Assembly: GCF_037137075.1 (NCBI RefSeq)
Contig: NZ_JBBBNV010000055.1
Location: forward strand, 1-9,943
DNA: 9,943 nucleotides
Reading direction: 5' to 3'
Source: JBBBNV01 sp037137075
Lineage (GTDB): Bacteria > Bacillota > Bacilli > Paenibacillales > NBRC-103111
Of the stretch, positions 1-5,546 are shown piece by piece. The position numbers were made by a program, and so were the translations under genes. The notes under the pieces were generated by a model. It saw only the letters and a program-made list of their open reading frames with translations, was not told where the DNA came from and ran no database searches. How positions within the stretch are numbered: the stretch's first letter is position 1; each line of letters begins with the position of its first letter.

Positions 1-77
1 CCGCCCCCAGCTGCCGTAAGGCAGAGTCAAGGTCTTGTTTTTTGTCTATTTTTGCCGCACAATCTTAGTTATGTTTC
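1..77. repeat. Terminal direct repeat, copy 1 (circular junction)
   Basis: These 77 bases are identical to the last 77 bases of the window (9867-9943). An exact end-to-end overlap of this kind is what a short-read assembler leaves when it walks around a circular molecule, and 77 is a common assembly k-mer length. The biological circle is therefore 9,866 bp and this stretch exists once. The segment belongs to the non-coding origin/leader region. It includes a small hairpin CTGCC-GTAA-GGCAG (11-24) and an imperfect palindrome CAAG-GT-CTTG (28-37). Confidence 0.93.
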
Positions 78-102
78 TACTATCTAGATATATTAGAAAC
101 AT
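71..102. promoter_or_regulatory. Nested dyad-symmetric element upstream of rep
   Basis: The arms ATGTTTCTA (71-79) and TAGAAACAT (94-102) are perfect inverted repeats. Between them lies a second perfect palindrome, TATCTAGATA (81-90). A -10-like TATATT sits at 89-94, but no convincing -35 precedes it; TTAGTT at 65-70 is the best available. The element could be an operator over the rep promoter, a transcript hairpin, or part of the plus-strand origin. The symmetry is directly visible; the role is inferred. Confidence 0.4.
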
Positions 103-109
103 CTCGGCC

Positions 110-152
110 CGCGATTTCCTGCGAACCCGCGCCATTACTGGAAACTTTCGCG
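110..152 (+). other. Possible leader hairpin before rep
   Basis: CGCGATTTCC (110-119) can pair with GGAAA (140-144) and TCGCG (148-152), leaving a three-base bulge. It lies about 20 bases before the rep ribosome binding site, so it could regulate rep translation or belong to the replication origin. No T-run follows, so it is not an intrinsic terminator. Confidence 0.3.
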
Positions 153-186
153 CTTTAACTAAATAAAGCAAAAGGAGGAAGTGCCG

Positions 187-1602
187 TTGGATTTTAAGGA
201 TATCCAGCTCGATTTTAAGTATCTAAATGACGTTGCAACGGCAATAGAATTTAACGAGCACATTGTTGATTATTACGCTGTGTTGTTGGCTGAGCTTGTT
301 GAGAATAAACGTCAAGTTGCTCCTGCAGCGGAACAGCCTTCCACAGCTTTGGAAGCTCCTCCTCCTCCTGACTTTGAAGATGATTTTGTACTAGCTACCC
401 CTGAGCAGGTTGCAGAGTTTAGAGTTTTGCAGTCGATGGGGTATGAGCGTAGGAGCACAAAACAAGATGAACGTTTAAAACAGATTTTGCAGGATTATGA
501 GAACCGTATTGATAGGCGAGAGCATTATGAGCAGAAAAAAATGCTTCTTGCACATCGTGGTCGTTATGGTCAGGCTGTACATAAGATGGATTTTGATTTA
601 AATAAAGAGCAGAAGGTTGTTTTTCGTAAAGCTGAGAGCATGGGTACTTGTAATAAGCGTTGGTATCTGGACGTTTATGAGAAATCAGGGGTTCTTGATT
701 TTAAGAAGACGAATCTTTGCAAGGACAAGTTTTGTAATAATTGCAAGCGGGTTATGCAAGCAACTCGAATGGATAGATTTATTCCGGAAATCGATAAGTT
801 TAGGGATGCTAAAAAGATTCATTTGGTGCTAACATCGCCCAATGTTGAAAGGCACAATTTAAAAGAAAACATTAAGCAGCAGTTTAATGCTTTTGCTAAG
901 CTAATAGGTTATTTAAAGGCCAAGAAGCCAATTAAGGGACTAGATATACATAAATGGGGCTATATGGGCGCTGTACGGTCGTTAGAGGTTACTTACAAAG
1001 GGGATTCGTATCATCCTCACCTACACGTGCTTCTGATGTTTGAGGACGATTTTGATATAGGGCCAAAAACGGTTGTTAATGCCTTTAGTAAAAAGTTTGG
1101 GGATGTTAAGCGTAAGTTTTCCGAGCGTGAAATATTGGTGCAGAAGATTTGGTATCTGCTGATGAATAACGAACGAGTCAACAAAAAAAATATAGACTCG
1201 TTACAGCGTGGATATAGTTGCATGATGGACGAGTTTAGGGATGGGGATTATCACGAGCTGTTTAAGTACATGACGAAGGGTAATGGCTCTCCTCACCCGG
1301 ATACAGACGCATATATGACTTACGATAACTTCAAGACATTGTATTATGCCTTACTGAGTGTCCGTCAAATACAAGGCTATGGCGTTTTGTTTGGGATACA
1401 AGAGGTTGAGATAGACGATAGATTTGATGAGGTTTATGCTGATATGGTCAGCTGGCTACGCCAGCAAGAGGGGCTCCAAGATGGAGAAAACCCCGAAACA
1501 GTTTGGAAGACTGTCCGGGGCCTAATCGACGATATTGGGGAATATCGTGTTATCTCTCGTAAGAGAGTTTACAAATACCTACGTCAATTATACCACGAAT
1601 AA
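187..1602 (+). CDS. rep: Rolling-circle replication initiator, Rep_1 (pC194/pUB110-type HUH) family
   Basis: Initiates rolling-circle replication by nicking the plus strand at the double-strand origin and covalently holding the 5' end on a tyrosine. Counting from the GTG at 181, the visible signatures are a C-x4-C-x2-C cluster (Cys180, Cys185, Cys188) typical of Rep_1, a motif-I strand IHLVLTSPN (213-221), the metal-binding HUH motif with HPHLHVLL (His280, His282), and ELFKYMTK with the likely catalytic Tyr363. The first ~110 residues are a variable extension with a Pro-rich stretch near 59-63. The open frame also allows GTG 181, but AAGGAGG (172-178) leaves only two bases before it, against eight before TTG 187, so TTG 187 is preferred. 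It is followed by the CopG-like gene. The replication protein is plasmid-type rather than Ff gene II-type. Family call is confident; the start is moderately so. Confidence 0.93.
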   Translation: MDFKDIQLDFKYLNDVATAIEFNEHIVDYYAVLLAELVENKRQVAPAAEQPSTALEAPPPPDFEDDFVLATPEQVAEFRVLQSMGYERRSTKQDERLKQILQDYENRIDRREHYEQKKMLLAHRGRYGQAVHKMDFDLNKEQKVVFRKAESMGTCNKRWYLDVYEKSGVLDFKKTNLCKDKFCNNCKRVMQATRMDRFIPEIDKFRDAKKIHLVLTSPNVERHNLKENIKQQFNAFAKLIGYLKAKKPIKGLDIHKWGYMGAVRSLEVTYKGDSYHPHLHVLLMFEDDFDIGPKTVVNAFSKKFGDVKRKFSEREILVQKIWYLLMNNERVNKKNIDSLQRGYSCMMDEFRDGDYHELFKYMTKGNGSPHPDTDAYMTYDNFKTLYYALLSVRQIQGYGVLFGIQEVEIDDRFDEVYADMVSWLRQQEGLQDGENPETVWKTVRGLIDDIGEYRVISRKRVYKYLRQLYHE

Positions 1603-1619
1603 TTGGCTCAATCTACACT

Positions 1620-1678
1620 CAATACTTGACAAGTATTGTCGGCAAATATGGTCTAAGTATGCTATCATCAGGTATAAT
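1620..1678 (+). promoter_or_regulatory. Promoter/operator of the CopG-like gene
   Basis: A perfect inverted repeat with 8-bp arms and a 3-base centre, CAATACTTGACAAGTATTG, occupies 1620-1638. It overlaps a consensus -35 hexamer TTGACA at 1626-1631. Downstream -10 candidates are TATGGT (1647-1652, spacer 15) and a perfect TATAAT (1673-1678), which lacks a good -35 of its own. A palindrome over the -35 box, just ahead of a small ribbon-helix-helix gene, matches the known autorepressed copG arrangement of pMV158-type plasmids. The exact transcription start is uncertain. Confidence 0.55.
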
Positions 1679-1697
1679 CTGTTACTGGTGGTGTTTT

Positions 1698-1850
1698 ATG
1701 CCTAGACCTCGATTGCCAGCAGGAAAGCGGAAAGAGAGAGTTTCAATCCGCTTGCAGAAGGATTGGATTGAGAAGTTATTGCAGGAAGGGACTGTACAGG
1801 AAATGGTGGAAAGATTAGTAAAGGATTATTTAAACAAAAAAGGGCATTGA
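1698..1850 (+). CDS. Small CopG/Arc-like ribbon-helix-helix protein
   Basis: A 50-residue basic protein with the pattern of a ribbon-helix-helix repressor: basic N-terminus, one beta-strand (about residues 13-18, RVSIRL), helix 1 (about 19-29), a turn at EGT, and helix 2 (about 31-45). This is close to the 45 residues of CopG. An in-frame TTG exists at 1626 but is the T of the -35 hexamer, and the extra residues would be unlike the family, so ATG 1698 is chosen. GGTGGTG (1688-1694) is a modest binding site just ahead. Position directly after rep, with a palindrome over its promoter, suggests a copy-number or self-repressor. It could instead control the virion operon. No binding data can be read from sequence. 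Confidence 0.7.
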   Translation: MPRPRLPAGKRKERVSIRLQKDWIEKLLQEGTVQEMVERLVKDYLNKKGH

Positions 1851-1907
1851 CGTAATCCGACACATAATTTATTATTAATAGTGTAAATGCGTCACAATAA
1901 CTAAATA

Positions 1908-1990
1908 AACAAAAAGCTCTCCGGATTTGCTTGGCGGCTCCCGGAAAGCTTTTCTGCTGGACCATACATTCAGAGTGTATAGGTCCCATG
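1908..1990 (-). ncRNA. Candidate minus-strand small RNA (~80 nt)
   Basis: On the minus strand a promoter-like pair, TTGATA (2025-2020) and TATTAT (2001-1996), is separated by 18 bases, predicting a start near 1989. The transcript would begin with a hairpin of about 10 pairs and one bulge (1959-1968 with 1976-1986, seven-base loop). It would end in the hairpin 1911-1953, whose single mismatch on the plus strand becomes a G-U pair on the minus strand and is followed there by five T's. Two stem-loops with the last a terminator is the shape of plasmid counter-transcribed RNAs. It would be antisense to any mRNA reading from rep/copG towards the virion genes. Entirely inferred. Confidence 0.4.
1911..1953 (-). 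terminator. Intrinsic terminator, better formed on the minus strand
   Basis: Inverted arms AAAAGCTCTCCGG (1912-1924) and CCGGAAAGCTTTT (1941-1953) flank a 16-base loop. On the minus strand the stem is complete, with one G-U pair, and ends in TTTTTG. On the plus strand one pair is C-A and only four T's follow. It can still act on transcripts arriving from rep/copG, but the features favour the minus direction. Confidence 0.65.
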
Positions 1991-2065
1991 TGTTTATAAT
2001 ACACCCATTTGGTGATTTTTATCAATAGGTGCTTATTCCCACGTGCCCAGCAGATGTTTTGGTTC

Positions 2066-2095
2066 AAAAGGCCGCCTATAAAAGGGCGGTCTTTT
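2066..2095 (+). terminator. Intrinsic terminator before the virion operon
   Basis: AAAAGGCCGCC (2066-2076) pairs with GGCGGTCTTTT (2085-2095) around an eight-base loop: 11 pairs including one G-U that exists only on the plus strand, with four T's closing the stem. It lies 38 bases before the first gene of the virion operon, and I see no good promoter between it and that gene. It may therefore act as an attenuator that lets some transcription through. Confidence 0.7.
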
Positions 2096-2133
2096 GCTAT
2101 TTAACCCCACAAAATTAGAGGAGGAATTTTGTT

Positions 2134-2400
2134 ATGGCACTAGTACAGGTTGCAGGTCGTTTTATGGGAGTATCTTTGGATTCGCGGGAATTTCAGGGGG
2201 TTAAGAAAACCTCCGTACTCATCGACGTTTACCAAAAAGATTCGCCACTCCGGGATAAATCGGTACAAGTTAAATCGGACGATTTAGAGGTTTATAAAGA
2301 TTTTACGATGATGGAAGAGGGCGACACAATCGCACTTAACTGCACGGTATCGGCGTACAAAAATGACGCATATTACAAGCTGCATAGTATCGGGGTTTGA
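2134..2400 (+). CDS. Small beta-rich protein, possible ssDNA-binding protein (gene V position)
   Basis: An 88-residue soluble protein with alternating strands and no membrane segment or cysteine-rich motif; a single Cys lies near residue 70. The strand-loop-strand pattern (VQVAGRFMGVSL, KTSVLIDVY, DTIALNCTVSAY, YYKLHSIGV) is compatible with a small OB-fold. Size and place, first in the virion operon and after the replication genes, match Ff gene V protein (87 residues), which coats the displaced plus strand. I do not recognise a specific family signature, so the function rests on size and position. A strong ribosome binding site, AGAGGAGG (2117-2124), fits a protein needed in large amounts. 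Only the start at 2134 is well placed. Confidence 0.6.
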   Translation: MALVQVAGRFMGVSLDSREFQGVKKTSVLIDVYQKDSPLRDKSVQVKSDDLEVYKDFTMMEEGDTIALNCTVSAYKNDAYYKLHSIGV

Positions 2401-2404
2401 TTTG

Positions 2405-2453
2405 TTGGAGCTGCGGAGCGATCCCCTTAAATGGGGTAGCGGAGCAGCTCCAA
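2405..2453 (+). other. Long inverted repeat after the gene V-position gene
   Basis: TTGGAGCTGC (2405-2414) and GCAGCTCCAA (2444-2453) are perfect arms. An inner CCCC (2423-2426) and GGGG (2433-2436) form a second stem. No T-run follows, so it is not a typical terminator. It could be an mRNA-stabilising or attenuating hairpin between a highly expressed gene and the rest of the operon, or a structure in the packaged single strand. Confidence 0.5.
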
Positions 2454-2491
2454 TAAATCCAGCATCACAAAGGATAAAGGTGATATAAGTC

Positions 2492-2809
2492 ATGCGTACT
2501 CCGATATCGGGTATCTGTGTTGGATTCAGGATAATCAAAGGCCAAGGCAAGGATGCATCAGATTTTGCAAAGATGCACATTTTGCAAGTGGGCACCAAGG
2601 ATCATGATGCTGACCTAATTACAGTCTTCATCCAAAATGTTGATTTGATTGGGGACATGCTCAGGGCTTACAGCAACGGAGCTTTACGCTGGATAGACAC
2701 TCTTTGTTTTACCTACAAGGATGGCAGGGAGAACGTTTGGATGCTGGATAAGATATTTAACCTATCAAACGATGTAATCGAGGTGGAGCATGGAGGAGGC
2801 AGCATTTGA
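2492..2809 (+). CDS. Uncharacterised 105-residue protein
   Basis: A soluble, beta-rich protein that I do not recognise. It has no signal peptide or membrane segment. A central hydrophobic strand stretch (about residues 42-48) and a more helical middle are visible, and it ends in an acidic then Gly-rich tail (VEHGGGS). It sits between the gene V-position gene and a run of small membrane proteins, where Ff phages have nothing comparable. AAAGGTGAT (2476-2484) is a good ribosome binding site for ATG 2492. Its end overlaps the next gene by 20 bases, implying coupled translation. It could be a second nucleic-acid-binding or virion-assembly accessory protein; this is a guess from context only. Confidence 0.7.
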   Translation: MRTPISGICVGFRIIKGQGKDASDFAKMHILQVGTKDHDADLITVFIQNVDLIGDMLRAYSNGALRWIDTLCFTYKDGRENVWMLDKIFNLSNDVIEVEHGGGSI

Positions 2810-2993
2810 ATCACCATCGTCTATTACGCCTGAGCAATACGAACAGCTCCACCAGTTACTTGAACGCATAGCTGACCATAATGATTTAGCTAACCAAATG
2901 ATGCATGACATTAAATTTTACGTGGTTACTATCGCTATCTTTGTTACTATGCTGGTTGCTTTTTACATTGGCTATAAGGTGGCGTACAAATGA
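2790..2993 (+). CDS. Small single-pass membrane protein (67 aa)
   Basis: The first ~40 residues are soluble and acidic, with a likely amphipathic helix (about 14-40). One strong membrane helix follows (about 43-62), then a short basic tail ending KVAYK. The inside-positive C-terminus suggests the N-terminal part faces out. It overlaps the preceding gene by 20 bases, and its stop overlaps the next start as ATGA. GAGGTGG (2780-2786) is only three bases from ATG 2790, so translational coupling probably matters. It belongs to a run of three small membrane proteins in the position of Ff genes VII and IX. A minor virion or assembly protein is likely; the exact role is unknown. Confidence 0.7.
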   Translation: MEEAAFESPSSITPEQYEQLHQLLERIADHNDLANQMMHDIKFYVVTIAIFVTMLVAFYIGYKVAYK

Positions 2994-3097
2994 CGGCACA
3001 GTTTCTTGATCACCTGATTGTTACTTGCATGTTTGGGGCTGTCTTATCGGCGCTTATATCATTTTTCAAGCGGTCGCTTAGTAGGGGGCCAGACTGA
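2990..3097 (+). CDS. Tiny one-helix protein (35 aa), pVII/pIX-like
   Basis: This 35-residue frame has one hydrophobic helix (about residues 8-26), followed by a basic end (KRSLSR). It starts in an ATGA overlap with the previous stop and has a well-placed binding site, AAGGTGG (2977-2983). Its stop overlaps the next ATG. Ff tip proteins pVII and pIX are 33 and 32 residues, mostly hydrophobic, and encoded in the same place between gene V and gene VIII. The match is in size, hydrophobicity and synteny, not in sequence that I can align. Confidence 0.65.
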   Translation: MTAQFLDHLIVTCMFGAVLSALISFFKRSLSRGPD

Positions 3098-3186
3098 TGG
3101 ACGCTCTATCATATCTTTTTGCAGGGATGCTGCTATTTGGTTTTTCGCTCGGGCTGTTAAAGCTCATTATTTCAGGGGGGAGATAA
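3097..3186 (+). CDS. Tiny one-helix protein (29 aa), pVII/pIX-like
   Basis: A 29-residue, almost wholly hydrophobic frame (helix about residues 5-25) with a short C-terminus ending SGGR, resembling the GGQR end of Ff pVII in style. ATG 3097 overlaps the previous stop (TGATG), and TAGGGGG (3082-3088) is eight bases ahead. With its neighbour it forms a coupled pair like Ff genes VII-IX, whose products cap the end of the virion that emerges first. A very short frame could be chance, but the binding site and precise overlap argue for a gene. Confidence 0.6.
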   Translation: MDALSYLFAGMLLFGFSLGLLKLIISGGR

Positions 3187-3187
3187 T

Positions 3188-5233
3188 TTGCGTTATGTAA
3201 TGTCTATGATGATGGCGGTTATCTGCTCCCTTGTTTTTGTATCGTCGGTGTATGCTGCTCCATCTGCTGGGATTATTCGTGGTGTTAAATCTGCTGAAGG
3301 GTATACTCAGCTTACAGATGGACTTGATACTGCTTTTACCGTCAATAGCGGTACGTCGTTTACGTATAACCTTGGCAATACATATCGCATTGATGGATAT
3401 TATGCTTATACAACTGGTGCACGTATCTATTTTTATGATGTTAACGATACTCAACTTCGTTTGTTAACGGTTAGCAGGACTATTGGGATATCCGGATTTA
3501 ATACTAATGCTTATATATCTTTGAGTCCGATCGATAACGTCGCTAAAATTAAAATCGTTGCAAATAGCGGTGCATCCGGTATGTACGAGTTTGATTTCTC
3601 GGGAGTAATTGTTGATAATACTCCACCAGCACAGCCGACTGGATTTATCGCTACAAACGGTGTACTCTCCGTAAATCTGGCTTGGAATCGCAATACAGAA
3701 ATCGATTTGGCTGGATACAATGTCTACCAAAACGGTGTATTGGTTAACACATCCTTAATTACATCAAACAGTTACGTTGTACCTAATCTCACGGCTGATC
3801 AGGGTTATGCATTTCAGGTTAGCGCCGTTGATACGGCGGGTAATGAGTCCACAAAGACGGCTGCTGTATCTGCTACAGCAATGCCTACGTTACAGGTTCC
3901 GGTTCTCTCCAGCGGTGATGTTACTCCAAATTCGCTTCGATTAAACTGGAATCCTCATACAGCTGGTAACTCTTACGATGTGTATAAGGATGGTATCCGT
4001 GTCGTAACAGGCAGGACTACAAATTCTTCCGATTTCTCGCTGCTCACTCCGGACACCGAATATACATTCCAGGTTAAGGGCCGGGACAAATATTACCGGA
4101 CGTTCGAGACAAATATCATCACGGTCAAGACTGGTGTGCCGACTGTCTCTAAGCCCAGCATTAACATATCGGATTTGTCACATCAGGGGTTTAAAGCATC
4201 TTGGTCTGAGGTGCAGTACGCGACCTCTTACACTTTGTATTTGGATGATGTTGAGGTTTATACAGGTACGGACAAGTCTTATTCTGTTTCTGGATTATCC
4301 GAAAAAACAACTTACACGGTTAAGCTTGTGGCTGCTAATGATTTGTCGTCGGCTGATGTATCTCGTACAGTCACAACAACGGCAGCTCCTGTCCCTGCTG
4401 TCACATCTGCAAAGACATCGCCCGTTCCCGGCGATCCTAATAAACGGCAGCTTACTTATACAGCTACGCCAGACGTGACCGCCGTAAAGGTTTATGTGGA
4501 TGGGCAGCTTATTGGGGAGTATCCGGTGTCTCAATCTGAGATTGAGCTTGATTTTAAGGATATAAACAGTTCGTTCGCTGGCATCCAGCTTGAGCCGATC
4601 CCGCCGGGGGAATCCTATTCTTTTTCTTCTTTGGCCCAGTCAACTGGTGATGAGGATGCCGACCAGCTGCTGAGCTTAATGCTATCGATATTTACGTACC
4701 TTAAAGGCGCGTTTAAATATATCGCAATAATGAGTATCGTTTTTTTAACCACTATGTGCGTCTTGTTTTTTTGGCTCAGGGACAAGTACAAGCGGGTCAC
4801 CAAGCTTGATATCAAGGACAAGCCTTTTGCTGATACGAGCAACATGCGGGACGATAAGGCCCGCAAGCTAAAAAAGGGATTTGTTGTTGACGATATGCCG
4901 AACGATAACGCTATACCTCGTAAACCTTGGTCTAAAATGTCGGATAAGGAACGTCTGGCTTACCGTTTTGCTCGGCATGAGCAGAAGACAGGCTACAAGA
5001 TTGTCGACAGTAAGTTTGAGGAACGAGGGGGATTATTTAACTCCCGTGTCGTTGAAAATTTGACCTATGAGCGTAACGGGGTTAAGTACGTTAAAAAGCA
5101 AGTAAAGGGCAAACGGGGTCGTCAGACGGTGTATGTCCCGAAGACGATGGATGACAAAGTTAAACACGTGAGTAACCAGTTCAACGCCGTTAAATCTGCG
5201 TTTACTGGCTCAAATAAATCCAAATTTAAATAA
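3188..5233 (+). CDS. FN3-repeat surface protein with coat-like membrane segment
   Basis: A 681-residue protein read from TTG 3188, with GGGGGGAG (3175-3182) five bases upstream. Order of parts: signal peptide (1-23, ending VYA); a beta-rich N-terminal domain (~25-143); three fibronectin type III-like repeats (~146-232, 236-317, 320-400; the first has the typical NLAWNRN, DLAGYNVY and AVDTAGN strands); a fourth degenerate beta domain (~404-480); a membrane region with helix at ~511-530; then a basic, charged tail to 681. Residues 487-537 resemble the mature major coat protein encoded next door (GDxDxD start, LK..FKY, IV, FFWLR, then K.K). It is probably an adsorption or spike protein that enters the virion, or holds at the membrane, through this coat-like helix. 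The ~145-residue cytoplasmic tail is unusual for a filamentous phage virion protein and may contact the Zot ATPase or DNA. A host-surface protein role is less likely in this operon. Confidence 0.85.
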   Translation: MRYVMSMMMAVICSLVFVSSVYAAPSAGIIRGVKSAEGYTQLTDGLDTAFTVNSGTSFTYNLGNTYRIDGYYAYTTGARIYFYDVNDTQLRLLTVSRTIGISGFNTNAYISLSPIDNVAKIKIVANSGASGMYEFDFSGVIVDNTPPAQPTGFIATNGVLSVNLAWNRNTEIDLAGYNVYQNGVLVNTSLITSNSYVVPNLTADQGYAFQVSAVDTAGNESTKTAAVSATAMPTLQVPVLSSGDVTPNSLRLNWNPHTAGNSYDVYKDGIRVVTGRTTNSSDFSLLTPDTEYTFQVKGRDKYYRTFETNIITVKTGVPTVSKPSINISDLSHQGFKASWSEVQYATSYTLYLDDVEVYTGTDKSYSVSGLSEKTTYTVKLVAANDLSSADVSRTVTTTAAPVPAVTSAKTSPVPGDPNKRQLTYTATPDVTAVKVYVDGQLIGEYPVSQSEIELDFKDINSSFAGIQLEPIPPGESYSFSSLAQSTGDEDADQLLSLMLSIFTYLKGAFKYIAIMSIVFLTTMCVLFFWLRDKYKRVTKLDIKDKPFADTSNMRDDKARKLKKGFVVDDMPNDNAIPRKPWSKMSDKERLAYRFARHEQKTGYKIVDSKFEERGGLFNSRVVENLTYERNGVKYVKKQVKGKRGRQTVYVPKTMDDKVKHVSNQFNAVKSAFTGSNKSKFK

Positions 5234-5249
5234 GAGGGAGCGATTTAAC

Positions 5250-5543
5250 ATGATTAAATCTTTCGTACAAATGAGCAAGGATGCAATTAGCAAGGTTAAC
5301 AAAAAGGCTTATATGATGTCCATTACGGGTGCGGCCGCTTTGATGAGTGCCATCCCGGCATCGGCAGCCCCGAATACCGGGGATGCGGATATCGACGAAG
5401 TGTTGACAGCAATTGATGTATGGTGGGCCATCCTGAAAGCGGGTTTTAAATATCTCGCGCTTGCTGCAATCGTTATCACTGGCTTTGTAATTGCGTTTTT
5501 TTGGCTCCGGGGCAAACTCAAACAAGCTGTATCCGGTGCGTAA
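5250..5543 (+). CDS. Major coat protein precursor (pVIII-like)
   Basis: A 97-residue precursor. A long basic N-terminus (about 1-20) and hydrophobic stretch end at PASA-A, predicting cleavage after Ala39 and a mature protein of about 58 residues. The mature part has the classical inovirus coat layout: acidic N-terminal segment (NTGDADIDE), amphipathic helix with WW (58-59), a membrane helix (about 68-85), and a basic C-terminus (RGKLKQ) that would face the DNA. Ff pVIII has a 23-residue leader and 50 mature residues. A strong site, GAGGGAG (5234-5240), fits abundant product. It lies between the FN3 protein, which carries a related segment, and the pIII-like protein, matching the Ff order VIII-III-VI-I. 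Confidence 0.85.
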   Translation: MIKSFVQMSKDAISKVNKKAYMMSITGAAALMSAIPASAAPNTGDADIDEVLTAIDVWWAILKAGFKYLALAAIVITGFVIAFFWLRGKLKQAVSGA

Positions 5544-5546
5544 TAC

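Noticed and set aside
1626..1697. Upstream extension of the CopG-like gene to a TTG at 1626
   Set aside because: That TTG is part of the -35 hexamer and palindrome, has no binding site, and adds residues unlike the ribbon-helix-helix family.
1702..2067. A 121-codon minus-strand frame across the CopG-like gene and the non-coding region, and other minus-strand frames
   Set aside because: No suitable ribosome binding sites or protein features. They mirror + strand genes or run through clear terminator hairpins, and every supported gene is on the + strand.
190..4564. GATTTTAAGGATAT shared by the rep start (190-203) and the FN3 protein gene (4551-4564), with a 12-base version near 9596
   Set aside because: A 14-base coincidence is not rare in a 10-kb window. 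Each copy simply encodes DFKD in frame, with no symmetry or regular placement.
4805..4816. CTTGATATCAAG, a perfect palindrome containing the CTTGATA nick sequence known from pC194-type origins; CTTGATA also occurs near 3323 and 6548
   Set aside because: All copies lie in coding sequence far from rep, and a 7-base match is expected by chance in 10 kb. Kept only as a fallback if the origin is not upstream of rep.
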